A stretch of DNA of 64,000 nucleotides from Oegoconia quadripuncta (GCA_949316235.1 OX438751.1:664413-728412); one strand, 5' to 3'. Shown: positions 1-10,337, numbered from the stretch's first letter. Program-made: numbers and translations. The notes: generated by a model from the letters alone, not told the origin.

Positions 1-29
1 CAAAAAAAAGCATGTACCTACTCGTGTAG

Positions 30-115
30 TTATTATCAATTTGGTATCCATAATACAAGCGTAGTTACTTAGTTTGGAACTAGATGGGTCAGTGTGTATA
101 TAAATAAATAAATAT
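30..115 (+). repeat. SINE-A 3' fragment
   Basis: This is the 3' part of the tRNA-headed SINE-A family in plus orientation, running from the 'ggtatccataatacaag' segment to an AAATAAAT-type tail. It lacks the tRNA-like head. It meets the next SINE-A copy tail to tail, so the two form an imperfect inverted repeat. Confidence 0.6.
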
Positions 116-354
116 TAATATCTTTGCACATACACACAGCGCCATCTAGTTCCACACAAAGCAACTAGGCTTGTATGATGGACACCAGATGGTTGATAAA
201 CTACATAAATACATATTTTTTTGCAAATAGATACTCCATAACTCGGGACCACATGTCTGTATTCATCATACAAACATAAGCCCCTAGCGGGATTTGAACC
301 CGCGACCGTTAGGTATAGCAGTCACATTTTCTAACCACTACACCAAACAGGTCG
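101..354 (-). repeat. SINE-A copy, complete head to tail
   Basis: This is a tRNA-derived SINE read on the minus strand. The pol III box B relative (GGTTCAAATCC on the minus strand) lies near 290-300, and the box A relative (TGGTGTAGTGG) near 340-350. The tail ends in AAATAAAT units. The family body is the same as in the copies at 39871-40140 and 53345-53620. The head carries several changes, so it is an old SINE and not a tRNA gene. Confidence 0.75.
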
Positions 355-536
355 TATATGCAAAGGATATTTAATTATTATTATTTATTCTATGGAACGC
401 CCGAAATTAAATTGCTGGTTACCTGACCAAAGAGAATTTTGAAATAAAAACACGCTGACATGTAATTTTAATAAAAGCTTGTAAATATAAGTTCTCTTCT
501 TAAAGAGATTTTGATTTTTTTTTTTTCGTACACTTA

Positions 537-952
537 CACCAATCATATAGTCACCAAACTAAGCAAAGCTTGTACTATGGATACTGGATAACGGATAAAC
601 ATACATAAATATTTATATAAACATTCATGACTCGGAAATAAATGTTCGTATTCATCACACAAACATTTACCCCTCGCGGGATTCGAACCCGCAACCGTTG
701 GTTTCGCTGACAGGGTCACTATCCACTACACCAACCAACAATTGTACAAAAAATATTGATATGAAAATATTATTTACGAATAATAGGTTTGTACGTACGT
801 GTGTTCTGTTACGTAACGTATATTTTACCATTCGGCATTCAAAAAATATTGTAATTGAAGGCATTCCCTTGGGCACGAGCTTCCTTCTTCCTTTATGTAA
901 AAGAGAAATGCTAACACGATTTCTAATAATTTCGTTACATTTTATAGGTCAC
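537..952. repeat. Left copy of a perfect 416-bp direct duplication
   Basis: Bases 537-952 recur without any difference I could find at 957-1372, an offset of 420, with four extra bases at the junction. The unit holds a minus-strand SINE-A copy (about 541-758) plus about 195 bp of flank. No gene is evident inside; the short reading frames on both strands are simply repeated in each copy. Confidence 0.9.
541..758 (-). repeat. SINE-A copy (first of the duplicated pair)
   Basis: On the minus strand it shows box A (TGGTGTAGTGG) and box B (GGTTCGAATCC) with the usual spacing, followed by the SINE-A body ending near the 'accaatcatatagtc' side. Both internal promoter boxes look intact. Whether it is transcribed cannot be judged from sequence. 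Confidence 0.8.
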
Positions 953-956
953 CAAT

Positions 957-1372
957 CACCAATCATATAGTCACCAAACTAAGCAAAGCTTGTACTATGG
1001 ATACTGGATAACGGATAAACATACATAAATATTTATATAAACATTCATGACTCGGAAATAAATGTTCGTATTCATCACACAAACATTTACCCCTCGCGGG
1101 ATTCGAACCCGCAACCGTTGGTTTCGCTGACAGGGTCACTATCCACTACACCAACCAACAATTGTACAAAAAATATTGATATGAAAATATTATTTACGAA
1201 TAATAGGTTTGTACGTACGTGTGTTCTGTTACGTAACGTATATTTTACCATTCGGCATTCAAAAAATATTGTAATTGAAGGCATTCCCTTGGGCACGAGC
1301 TTCCTTCTTCCTTTATGTAAAAGAGAAATGCTAACACGATTTCTAATAATTTCGTTACATTTTATAGGTCAC
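957..1372. repeat. Right copy of the perfect 416-bp direct duplication
   Basis: Identical to 537-952. It includes a second minus-strand SINE-A copy (about 961-1178). Past 1372 the two flanks differ, which fixes the right edge of the duplicated unit. Confidence 0.9.
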
Positions 1373-1413
1373 TGCATTACTGATTTATTAATCGAGAATA
1401 CCGTGTTAAAGAT

Positions 1414-1585
1414 ATGAAATATTTATTCACAAGAATATGGTCCAACCACAGATTACATTGATCTTTAAATATAATACAGCGCGTTCGCATATTCTGCCAT
1501 TTATGGCGTGCAAATATCATTGTCTTAAAGCATAATATTAAATATATAGTAAATTATTAAACAAGTCAAATTAGTATTAATTATT
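1414..1585 (-). mobile_element. LINE 3' UTR fragment (same family as 44.6-44.96 kb)
   Basis: This stretch is the reverse complement, with few changes, of about 44790-44960, where the same sequence follows the end of a LINE reading frame. Landmarks are the 'cagcgcgttcgcatattctg' segment and an ATTTCATTTC-type 3' end. It is therefore a 5'-truncated LINE insertion on the minus strand holding only 3' UTR. Confidence 0.75.
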
Positions 1586-2026
1586 AAAGATCAGTCAGTG
1601 TAAACCTTCGACATTTTATTTTGTAACCACGGACAGTTAAAGACAGTGGTCTTTTTTTGGTTATAGGTGTAACCGCGGACGGTTGAATGGATAAGCAACA
1701 GTAACTCAAGTGTCAACTTAAGTTCATCTCACTCTTCAGTACGTTACAAATTGATTAAGCCCCACCCGCATCTGTCTCGTCTCGGCACAAGCTTGTATGC
1801 CAAACAAATTGCCAAACAAACATAGATATGTATACATATAGTACCTAACATTAGAGAAGGGCCCGGATCAATTAAAAGACATCGGAATCAATTACGTAGT
1901 TAAACAAGGGGACTTTGATACGAGTTGTTCCAGAAGAGGTTGCTAATGAACTCGGTACTATCCGAGAATAAGGGACAGTGCACATTTATGTGAACATAAC
2001 GCAACTAGAATATATTGTCATTAATA
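1586..2026. other. Unassigned AT-rich sequence
   Basis: I see no reading frame, RNA or recognised repeat here. A short direct echo ('taaccacggacagtt' and 'taaccgcggacggtt', about 45 bp apart) is the only internal structure noticed. Confidence 0.4.
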
Positions 2027-2177
2027 ATGGATAAACATACATAAATATTTACATAAAAATCCATGACTCGGGAATAAATTGATCGTATTCACTACACAAA
2101 TATTTACCCGTCGCGGGATTCGAACCCGCAACCGTTGGTTTCGCTGACAGAGTCACTATCCACTACACCAACCGGGT
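2027..2177 (-). repeat. SINE-A head and partial body
   Basis: Minus-strand SINE-A with box B (GGTTCGAATCC) near 2115-2127 and box A near 2155-2167. The body is truncated after about 150 bp compared with the 541-758 copy. Confidence 0.7.
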
Positions 2178-2212
2178 AAATGCACATTATATATATTAAA
2201 TGAAATTTAAAA

Positions 2213-2300
2213 ACTCAATGTCACAGGGCCTGCCTGGTAATCGAAGCCGGACCTCCCAAATTGAGAGACCGCGTCTTAACCGCTGAGCTACCGACGTTTG
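2213..2300 (-). repeat. Third tRNA-headed SINE type, head only
   Basis: On the minus strand this begins 'ggtagctcagcggttaagac' and has a degenerate box B (GCTTCGATTACC). It is a different head from SINE-A and SINE-B. A short related piece (TGGCTCAGTGGTTAAGACGC) lies at about 9436-9455 on the plus strand. The cloverleaf is not intact. Confidence 0.5.
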
Positions 2301-2377
2301 ATGAAAGATAAAGTCATCTAATCTAATTTTTACGGACCACTTGATTGTTAATCAATTCAACCAAGGTTCAGGGTATG

Positions 2378-2612
2378 ATATTGTAACGTGACGGTATTGC
2401 GTCTCGTTGGTGATTTTAGTTAGTAATCTTTTTGTTCTTTTTCCTTTTCGTTTCTTTATATTTAAATTCAAATTCCTATTTCGAACTCAGACGGCCGAAC
2501 AAAACAACGACATTATAAAAAAAAAAAAAAAAAAAAAAAACGAAAAAAAAAAGAACAAAAAGATTACTAACTAAAATCACCAACGAGACGCAATACCGTC
2601 ACGTTACAATAT
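2378..2612. mobile_element. Foldback/MITE-like element with ~70-bp inverted arms
   Basis: Bases 2378-2450 and 2541-2612 are reverse complements with very few changes; both arms contain 'gacggtattgcgtctcgttg' or its complement. The loop includes a homopolymer A run. There is no coding capacity. I do not recognise the family. Confidence 0.75.
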
Positions 2613-2990
2613 GATATAATAAGAAAATGTATAATAACCAAATTATATATAAACATTGTAATTAAATAAACGTAAGATTTTATTGGTACTGTTATATACA
2701 CAATTTAAGTGCTCATTCGTATATTAGTTAGGTATTAAATTACTTACCTATTCTCTTGTTAATAGTGTATTTAATATTCTGAAATTTATAAAAAATTGAG
2801 TATTAGTTTTTCATAAATGACCTAGAAAGTTCCCATTGGACTATATTGGGTAACATTTATAAGTTTACTTTCAATAAGTACTTAGTTTACCTCCTTGAAA
2901 TTACTTTGCATTTGGCTATTAAAATAAAATGGATTATCATAAAGCTAAAACTTAAAAAAAAAATGGAACGTTCATATTATATAGGCCAGA
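2613..2990. other. Unassigned AT-rich sequence
   Basis: This is AT-rich DNA without a supported gene or repeat. A 67-residue frame at 2846-3049 runs into the neighbouring LINE tail and has no recognisable features. Confidence 0.35.
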
Positions 2991-2992
2991 CA

Positions 2993-3540
2993 AATTTTTT
3001 ATTTATTTTTTATATGAGAGTGCGGCAAACGAGCATGCGGGTCACCTGATGGAAAGCAATCACCGCCGCCCATGGACACCCGTAACACCAAAAGTGTCAC
3101 AGATGCGTTGCCGGCCTTTGAAGAAGGTGTAGGCTCGTTTCTTGAAGGTTCCAATGTCGTACTCGTTCGGGAATACCGCTGCCGGAACTCCGTTCCACAG
3201 GGTGGTCGTACGTGGTAAGAAGTTTCTTGAGAAACGTACAGTGGTAGACTTCCACTCATCCAGGTGATGTGGATGGAAATTTAATTTGCGGCGAGAAGTG
3301 TATCGGTTAAATTGAGCAGCGGGTATTAGCTCGAACAGTTCTTCAGAACACTCCCCATGAAATATGCGATAGAGAATGCAGAGGGACGCGACGTCTCTTC
3401 GCAACGCCAAGGGATCCAGTCGGTCAGTGAGACTCTCTTGGCCGACAATTCGGACTGCGCGACGTTGAACGCGGTCAAAAGGAAGGAGCTGGTACTGAAG
3501 TGCCCCAGCCCATAGGTAAGCACAAATTATTGAGGTATGA
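2993..3540 (-). pseudogene. LINE 3' end: C-terminal reverse-transcriptase tail plus 3' UTR
   Basis: Read on the minus strand from about 3520 to the stop near 3060, the protein ends like many insect non-LTR retrotransposon ORF2 proteins. It shows a 'FDRVQRRAVRI' type segment, 'LCILYRIFHGECSEELFELI', and a '[20 protein letters not shown]' tail helix. The endonuclease and the catalytic part of the RT are missing, so this is a 5'-truncated copy. Past the stop it continues into a 3' tail ('gcaaacgagcatgcgggtca'), found again at 43253, 50180, 50996 and 55742. The exact clade (Jockey or CR1-like) cannot be settled by eye. Confidence 0.7.
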
Positions 3541-4230
3541 TTCTATTAATAGAAATAATATTGTCAACATGCGTTGCGTACACAGATTTATAAAAAGGTC
3601 GGATTATAATTTCACAAAAAAATGAGTTTCATTTAGACCTCAATTAAATTCATCTTAGAGTTCATAAACAAACACACAAAAAAATATTTCTTACTAATGC
3701 TTAATTATCTAGATCGATCCGAATTCCATAAAAATTATATTGTCCGCGGCAATAATAATAATAATAAAAAAAAATCTTTATCCATAATTCTCACTTCACT
3801 TATCCACTTTAACCTTCCTGACATTTTCACCTCACTCACGATGAACCAAACGAACGAGAAATATCACCCTGCTGCATCCACTTCCGACTCCAGTCTCTCC
3901 CGGCAGCCAGCAAAACCATTATCCTTCCGACACCATTATCTCCCTGCTCCCAGCAAAATATCCCCCTTTTTTTTTCAGCAAACCAGCAAGTCCATTTCCA
4001 TTTATCCAAATATTCTCGAACATTACGCCGCCTCATTATAATCAATATAATTGTCCCTTCACAGATCAACTCTTACGCACTTGATCACGACGAAAACTGT
4101 GACCATTTTATTTAAATGTCCGAAAAACAAATATAGGAATATTTTATTTTTAAATTCGCGCACATACTTATTATTAAATATTGCACAGCGCTGCCTGAAG
4201 CAGCACTGGCAGGGTCGCCATGCGGTGTTT
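3541..4230. other. Unassigned sequence
   Basis: I find no supported gene. A 114-residue frame at 3697-4041 is rich in Ser, Pro and Asn, overlaps an opposite-strand frame, and has no recognisable domain, so I treat it as chance. Confidence 0.35.
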
Positions 4231-4231
4231 T

Positions 4232-4262
4232 TTTTTTTTTTTTTTTATGCATAACGGGTTGG
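4232..4262 (-). repeat. SINE-B poly(A) tail fragment
   Basis: A T run followed by 'tatgcataacgggttgg' matches the 3' end of SINE-B on the minus strand. The similarity stops after about 30 bp, before the body. Confidence 0.4.
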
Positions 4263-4436
4263 GGCGTAAGGGCGACGTTAAATGAAATGCTTCACTCTGA
4301 TGACACACGTATAATGGCCACGAAATAGGTGTTACAATTACTTAAGAACTAGAATCTACACATATGAAAGGCGGAGGTGCGTCATACAGTACACGCACGA
4401 GTTGCCCTCGATAAGCCGACCGAAATAAAATAAAAA

Positions 4437-4776
4437 CCGCCTCCGTGGCTCAATGTAAACAACACTGAGTTTACGATTCGGAGGTCGCGGGTTCGATCCC
4501 CAGCGGGGTACATGTTTAAGTACTCGGTTTGGTTGGTGGTAGGGCATATTAAAATGTTCGCCTGGCTAGCTACCACCATCTTATCTAAATCTGCCGCCAA
4601 GCAGCAATGTTAATAGCATTGTTGTGTTCCGGTTGTCAGAGATAAGATAGCCAGTCCCCCAAATGTGTTGGGGTTTCCGGGTTAGTACGCTTCCACCTTC
4701 GACCTCATCTTCACTTAACATCAGGTGTGATTGAGGTCAAGTACGAACCCGTCGTGCATAAAACTAAAAAAAAAAA
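4437..4776 (+). repeat. SINE-B copy, essentially full length
   Basis: A reference copy of the family. It starts 'ccgcctccgtggctcaatg' (box A relative TGGCTCAATGT) and has box B GGTTCGATCCC near 4490-4500. The conserved body includes 'ctggctagctaccaccatct' and 'aacatcaggtgtgattgagg', and it ends in an A-rich tail. About 19 copies or fragments occur in this window, on both strands. Confidence 0.85.
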
Positions 4777-5381
4777 TATATATTGTGAATTAGTTTTTTT
4801 TTGTCTACGCTACGCTCTAAGTCACCAATGAGACAGTTTTTTTTTTTTTATTATTTATTTAAGGTCGCTTTTTAGCATCAAGGGTCATCAACGACCACGG
4901 CAAACATTTATATATCTGTATCATTTTCAAGAATTCGTGAGTACGTGTACATCCTTCCTGTGTTAAACACTCTATTATATTATTTGGAACATTACATTTA
5001 CTTTTTTCAGCATTGTAAGACGTACACTTAATTAACAGGTGAAAGTTTTATTTTTCTCAGTACCTGTAGCATATTTAAAAAAATAATATAACATGGTGGG
5101 TAAAAAATGAATAAGTAAGTATAATATTATTGCGGAATATACGAGCGGAGCCGCGTAACACGAGATTTCGGTTACGCCGTATTACGCGCGTTAACGTAAC
5201 GCGCTACACTGCGGTAATATGCTATTTGCAGCAATTTACGCCGCATTGCGCTGCGATATTAGAGTCTTTATTCAGTAAAAATAGCTTTACATTCTATTAC
5301 AGTGTTGTTATAGGACCTCCAACAGAGCCTGTGGTTGTATAGCTTTCATCGTCATCTCAGCCAGTCCATTTTAATTTTGCA
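4777..5381. other. Unassigned, includes a CpG-rich patch
   Basis: A possible LINE-type 3' end starts at about 4848 ('attatttatttaaggtcgct'). Between about 5135 and 5265 there is an unusually CpG-rich patch (many 'cgcg' and 'acgc' words) set in AT-rich DNA. It includes a short self-complementary core (GCGTTAACGTAACGC). No exon is evident. Confidence 0.35.
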
Positions 5382-5812
5382 AATATTAGGTCTTTACCTA
5401 TGAAATTGGAGATTTTTTTCTTCGTTAATCATAATGTACCAACTCCTACGGTTCTATAGCTATATCCAAATTTGTTTTTTATTTGGAAAATAGAATATAT
5501 TTTTAAGGTTTCACATCAAATATTTTTTAATGTCTGAGCTAAATCACATAACAAAAAAAACTTGAACACAGCGCTATTCATGAGCTTCTCATATTATTTC
5601 TTAGATTCGCAGAAACTTTTATAAAGCGGTTACTTTTAAAAATTAACACTGCCTATATTTAACTTAATGTTATCCGATAATACACACAAAGTTAGGCTAA
5701 ATTTGGATTTGCCGTTCCCAAAAAAAATTCAAAAATGTTTGTATGGAGAAATCAGTCTTAATGAAAATCTTCATACAAAACGCCAATTTCATAGGTAAGG
5801 ACCTAATATTAT
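5382..5812. mobile_element. MITE-like element with 27-28 bp terminal inverted repeats
   Basis: The left end 'aatattaggtctttacctat' and the right end 'ataggtaaggacctaatatt' are inverted copies with one or two changes. Each continues into AAATTGG/CCAATTT, and about 375 bp of AT-rich DNA lies between them. No transposase frame is present. Target duplication could not be fixed. Confidence 0.65.
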
Positions 5813-5837
5813 AGTATAAGTAATAGCTTTGCTTAGT

Positions 5838-6008
5838 TTATAATTGGTACTGACCTGAATGATAAACACGCTTGGTGTACTTAGAGCAGCTCTCCAAAAT
5901 TATAAAATTTTATTAGTTGTATACTTTATTTAAAAAAAGGACAACAATGATCCTGTGTGTTTCTTGCGCCGCTTCTTTTCCCACAGATGATTTAAGTCCA
6001 CCCATCTA
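5838..6008 (+). mobile_element. LINE-2 3' UTR fragment
   Basis: Same sequence as the 3' UTR of the LINE copy at 22562-23345: 'aaacacgcttggtgtactt', then 'aaaggacaacaatgatcctg', then 'cgccgcttcttttcccacag'. It is a 5'-truncated remnant with no coding. Confidence 0.65.
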
Positions 6009-6087
6009 GTCCTTAATCCATCAGTATTAAAGAAGTCAAAAAGTTTTTTAAGTTGAGAAGTACTATTAATTATACCTGTGCTAATCT

Positions 6088-6685
6088 AAACAAGGCAGTT
6101 CGTATAATACGTTTAAATACCTGGGACATTTAGTTACTGCTGACCTCAAAGATCATATTGACATTGAGAGGGAACGCAGGGCCCTGGCGGTTAGGTGTAA
6201 TATGTTGGCCCGCAGGTTTGCTCGTTGTTCTGACCAAGTAAAAATCACGCTTTTCAAAGCATATTGTCAAAGTTTATACACGGGCAACCTGTGGACCAAC
6301 TACACCAAAAAGTCGCTAAACGTTCTGCGAGTCCAATATAACAACGGTTTTAGGGTGCTGTTGGGCCTGCCTCACTTTTGTAGTGCGTCAGGACTCCGAT
6401 TCTCGCACACTCGATATTTGTCTATCGATAGACATTGGCATATCTATTTCTTTCACACTTATATGCGTGTGTAAGAGTGACAAACCTATTGATGTCCTTC
6501 GACATTGAAATCTCGAGTGTGTGAGAATCAGGTCCCAGAAATGTTTGCTCAGGCGCGTACGGACGGTTTCCACGCGATCATACGCAAGAAAACGGCGTCA
6601 CTACTAGAAAGAGTACGTGGTAGTACCAACAGCATCTTGAAGACCGTTGCGGAGAGATACGACTCTCCCATACTAAATAGGTAAT
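6088..6685 (+). pseudogene. LINE reverse-transcriptase C-terminal region, split by a MITE
   Basis: The plus-strand translation reads through 'FKYLGHLVTADLKDHIDIER', 'RRALAVRCNMLARRFARCSD', 'QVKITLFKAYCQSLYTGNLW' and 'LRVQYNNGFRVLLGLPHFCS', then resumes after an interruption with 'MFAQARTDGFHAIIRKKTAS' and stops near 6682. This is the post-RT C-terminal region typical of a CR1-like LINE common in Lepidoptera. The interruption at about 6389-6538 is a MITE-like insert. The catalytic RT motifs lie outside the retained piece, so the copy is dead. Confidence 0.75.
6389..6538. mobile_element. MITE-like insert in the LINE coding region
   Basis: The ends are imperfect inverted repeats (left 'attctcgcacactcga', right 'tcgagtgtgtgagaat'). 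The insert interrupts the LINE frame between 'FCSASG' and 'MFAQ'. Related sequence lies at 11536-11757 and about 12068-12120. It is noncoding. Confidence 0.7.
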
Positions 6686-6855
6686 CTGTTTGATGGGCAA
6701 ATGAAGAGCAGGTGATTAGTATCTGAAATCAAATTTCGTAGGACAAAAATTATTTTAATCTATTTTAATTTTTAATCTAATTTTAATTTTTATAATGTTA
6801 CTAACGTAGTTGCAATAAGACATACTAACCCAATGGATCTTTGTTATCTTTTAAT

Positions 6856-7127
6856 GAATAAATGAATGAATTATGGTAGGACTTCACCTCAGGTAAGTTC
6901 GTTTTATCATCAAAAAATTTCTTTCAATAAGTCGAACACTTCAAAAACTTTGTAAGATACATGATATCTTGTTGAATGTAAATTTAAATCTACTGGAAAT
7001 AATAATAGGGCTTATTTATCTGTCAGTCAGTATGTCCAAGCTACTACCGCTTCGGAAAGGGAAATCATCTGTGGGAAAAGAAGCGGCGCAAGAAATCAAC
7101 CGTATCATTGTTGTTCTTTTGTTTTAA
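6856..7127 (-). mobile_element. LINE-2 3' UTR fragment, minus strand
   Basis: From about 6940 to 7127 this is the reverse complement of the 23110-23345 segment. Landmarks are 'agatacatgatatcttgttg', 'gtatgtccaagctactaccg' and 'cgcttcggaaagggaaatca'. A GAATAAAT tail of the preceding LINE sits at about 6855. Confidence 0.65.
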
Positions 7128-7700
7128 CAAAAAACACACACACACACAAACACAATATAACACCCGTCGTCGTCGTCGGGGGCCTAAAATAAACTTAACC
7201 AACCGAAGAATACCTACATGATTAAATGAAATAATTAGAAAATATAAAAATTTAAAAACAAAATATATTTACTTATTTCAGTATTTGAAAGCCTTTCATT
7301 CCAAATCAAGTATAACAGTATACAACACTTACGTCGGTATTATTTCGCGTGACCCCAAAAATACATACAAATAGAATTGTATGGCCGAGGCCAAGTAAAC
7401 CAAAAGTAACAGTCGCTCCATCGCAAAGATAATAACTCATTATGACAGATGAGACGAGGGAGGACGGACACCGGACCCCGGCGGATGAATGGCATCCATT
7501 ACCTTCTGCACTATGCTACCCAGCTCTGTAGGGCTGCCAAAACTTCGCCAAGCGGACTAACAATAATTAAATCGCTAAAAATGCCAGTCCATCGATCGCT
7601 GTCTTTAGGAAAAGAGTTAAGGAACATTACCTTTCCATTTCATAGTGTTATTCCGTGTATTATATATATGTTATATTTTATATTCGTATGTATTGAAATA
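7128..7700. other. Unassigned sequence with a short CA repeat
   Basis: There is a (CA)n run at about 7136-7155. The 87-residue frame at 7449-7712 has no recognisable features. Nothing else is supported. Confidence 0.35.
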
Positions 7701-7734
7701 TGTACTTATTAGTATGTAGTTATATTTATATTCA

Positions 7735-7992
7735 GTTAGGTTTTTTTATCTATCATATTTATTCATTTCTTTAAGATTTCCATTGTGCACGTCTTATCTG
7801 CCTCTTCCAGTCATATCTCTCTTTCGTAGGTCTGCTGGATGAAATTTCATTGTATAAATAAGCAGAACCTTTTTTTTTATGATTGACTGGGTTCGCGTTT
7901 GACCACACGTTGTGTCGTCTCTATTATGTTGTATCTGTATGTTTTTTTTCTTGTGTGCAATAACTGATAATATAGATAAATAAATAAATAAA
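7735..7992 (+). mobile_element. LINE 3' UTR with A-rich tail, carrying a second LINE tail
   Basis: The 'ggtctgctggatgaaatttc' segment and the terminal (AAAT)n run at about 7977-7991 look like a LINE 3' end on the plus strand. Inside it, 7868-7902 ('tatgattgactgggttcgcg') is the 3' end of the LINE-1 family in minus orientation, so one LINE tail is nested in another. Confidence 0.5.
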
Positions 7993-8118
7993 AATTGGCA
8001 AGAAAACAGACATCAGTAAGGTTCTCTCTATCTCAAGAGTGTATAATCAGATCTAACCAAATGTTACTTTTCGAATGCAAATTCTTGAATCGTTGGTGTA
8101 AATACCAAAATCGCTATG

Positions 8119-8456
8119 TATTTTTTTTTATATGCACGACGGGTTCGTACTTGACCTCAATCACACCTGATGTTAAGTAAAGATGAGGTCGAAGATCGAA
8201 GCGTACTGACCCGGAAACCCCAACACATTTGAGGGACTGGCTATCTTATCTCTGACAATCGGAACACAACAATGCTATTAACATTGCTGCTTGGCGGCAG
8301 ATTTAGATAAGATGGTGGTAGCTAGCCAGGCGGACATTTTAAATTGCCCTACCACCAACCAAACCGAGTATTTAAACATGTACCCCGCTGGGGATCGAAC
8401 CCGCGACCTCCGAATCGTAAACCCAATGTTGTTTACATTCTGCCACGGAGGCGGTT
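8119..8456 (-). repeat. SINE-B copy, full length
   Basis: Minus-strand SINE-B from a T run at 8119 (the poly(A) tail) to the head at 8456. Box B (GGTTCGATCCC) is near 8390-8400. The body matches 4437-4776 closely. Confidence 0.85.
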
Positions 8457-8464
8457 AGATATAA

Positions 8465-8690
8465 TATGTGAGGAGTATGCCTATAATATGTGAGGAGTTC
8501 CCTCAATTCCTAATAGATCCCCTCATCAGAACAGGATTATGATGAACAGGGGACCACATTGGAAGTATGTCTATTAAATGAAAAAGAATTTTCCAAATCG
8601 GTTTATAAATGAGTGACTTTGGTAACAAACATTAAAAAAATGCCTACCGAATTGATAATCTCCGCATTTTTTGAAGTCGGTTAAAAAGAA
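8465..8690. repeat. Interspersed repeat ending in 'gaagtcggttaaaaa'
   Basis: This resembles a repeat end I associate with Lepidoptera ('ttttttgaagtcggttaaaa'). A short direct echo 'ataatatgtgaggagt' occurs at both 8461 and 8482. A related end is at about 57575-57610, and a weaker one near 62990-63010. The class is unknown. Confidence 0.5.
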
Positions 8691-9790
8691 AAATAAGGAT
8701 TGCAATATTGCAGTTATCTTCTAAGAAGCAGCATTCCTTTGAAATAACCAGTTATCCCGGAGGAATTGTTGGAATATCAGCTTTCCACGAGAAAGAAATT
8801 CCTTTAAAATAGTCCTGGAGAAAAACATCTTCACAAGTAGGTTATCGTCGGTTATCTACAAGTGATAAAGATCTTCATTCATCATCAGTCCGTAAACAGC
8901 CCTCTACAGGGATATATCGTATATGAGGGAGTATGGGCCGCAATCGACAACACTGGCCCAATGCGGGTTGGGGACTTGGGATAAGGGTCTTACTCAGCCA
9001 TATTATGAAATTATTGGTGACAGTCTGGTTAATAGCAGAGTAGAATTAGGGCCTACCAGTCTCTTATTGTGGATTATTAATTTATAATAATTATAGTTCT
9101 TTGGCTTTACGGAACATAGGTACCTACTTAAACATTTCAGTATAAATTTTAAGTAGTTAATTGAAGTTAGAATTCGATAGTTTGTGCATAGGATAATAGA
9201 TGAATGTCATACTGCAGGCTTCCAATCATTGACTGGCTATTAAAATCCACTACTGAACCTAAGCCTCTTCCATGGCCCATTTTGCATCGCTTTCAGGAGG
9301 ATTAGCCGTAATTGTTACGCTGGGCAAGCGACTTGGCGACCGATGATTTTTTGGGAGTTCTGCATTAATGACGTTACTCGTACATAATCACTGGTATATG
9401 TTAATATGCTCGCGATCCCATCCTTGTAGTGGCTTGTGGCTCAGTGGTTAAGACGCATTAATAATATAAAAAGTCACACAAAAGTAATGAAAAAATATGT
9501 AAGAAAGATTTAACTACTGCAAAAAAAAATATTATAATAACAAAGTGATTATGCTGTAACAAACATACAATTTTCAAGTACTTGTTTGTGCGTTTTATTA
9601 GGTGTTTTTATTTTATAGAGTGGTAACTTAATATGCATGCAATATAAAACGTTTTAGTAAGTGCGTACCTACTTGAAAAGTATTTTGTATTTATAAGAAA
9701 AACTGATTGAATTTTTAAGAAAATTACCTGCGCAAAACCAAAGATTCTTTCATTTTTAGACATTTTTCCAAATTTCCACCCATCTTAAAA
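8691..9790. other. Unassigned sequence
   Basis: About 1.1 kb without a supported gene. At 8925-9005 the text 'ggcccaatgcgggttgggga' resembles the central part of other tRNA- or 5S-headed SINEs. At about 9436-9455 a short tRNA-like head (TGGCTCAGTGGTTAAGACGC) occurs. The rest is AT-rich. Confidence 0.35.
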
Positions 9791-9819
9791 CAGTGCTCCT
9801 TTTGTGAAATGCACCATTT

Positions 9820-10330
9820 GTGCATGGTGTACAAGTTGCGAAGTGCACCACATGAAAAGTGCACCAGTTGCTAAGTTCACCATTTGAGAACTGCATAAGT
9901 TGAGAAGTGTACCATTTGAGCATAGAGTATAAGTTGAGAAGTGCACCAGTTGGTAAGTTCACCATTTGAGAACTGCACAAGTTGAGAAGTGTACCATTTG
10001 AGCATGGAGTATAAGTTGAGAAGTGCACCATATGAGAAGTGCACCAGTAGCTAAGTTCACCATTTGAGAACTGCACAAGTTGAGAAGTGTACCATTTGAG
10101 CATGGGGTACAAGTTGAGAAGTGCACCATATGGGAAGTGCACCAGTGGCTAAGTTCACCATTTGAGAACTGCACAAGTTGAGAAGTGTACCATTTGAGCA
10201 TGGAGTACAAGTTGAGAAATGCACCATATGAGAAGTGCACCAGTTGCTAAGTTCACCATTTGAGAACTGCACAAGTTGAGAAGTGTACCATTGAGCATGG
10301 AGTACAAGTTGAGAAATGCACCAAATGCGT
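9820..10330. repeat. 98-bp minisatellite, about five units
   Basis: A tandem array with a period of 98 bp. Each unit is built from shorter echoes of 'aagtgcacca', 'gttcaccatttgagaa' and 'gtaccatttgagcatgg'. Long minus-strand reading frames (9756-10142 and others) only mirror this repeat (recurring 'FSNGEL', 'HMVHFST') and shift frame from unit to unit. I do not regard them as genes. Confidence 0.85.
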
Positions 10331-10337
10331 TAAACCC

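Noticed and set aside
541..1372. Paired 416-bp copies as LTRs of a retrotransposon
   Set aside because: They are directly adjacent with four bases between, contain a SINE and have no primer binding site or internal region.
3697..4041. 114-residue Ser/Pro-rich frame
   Set aside because: No recognisable features, overlaps an opposite frame, and includes a run of Asn/Lys from a simple repeat.
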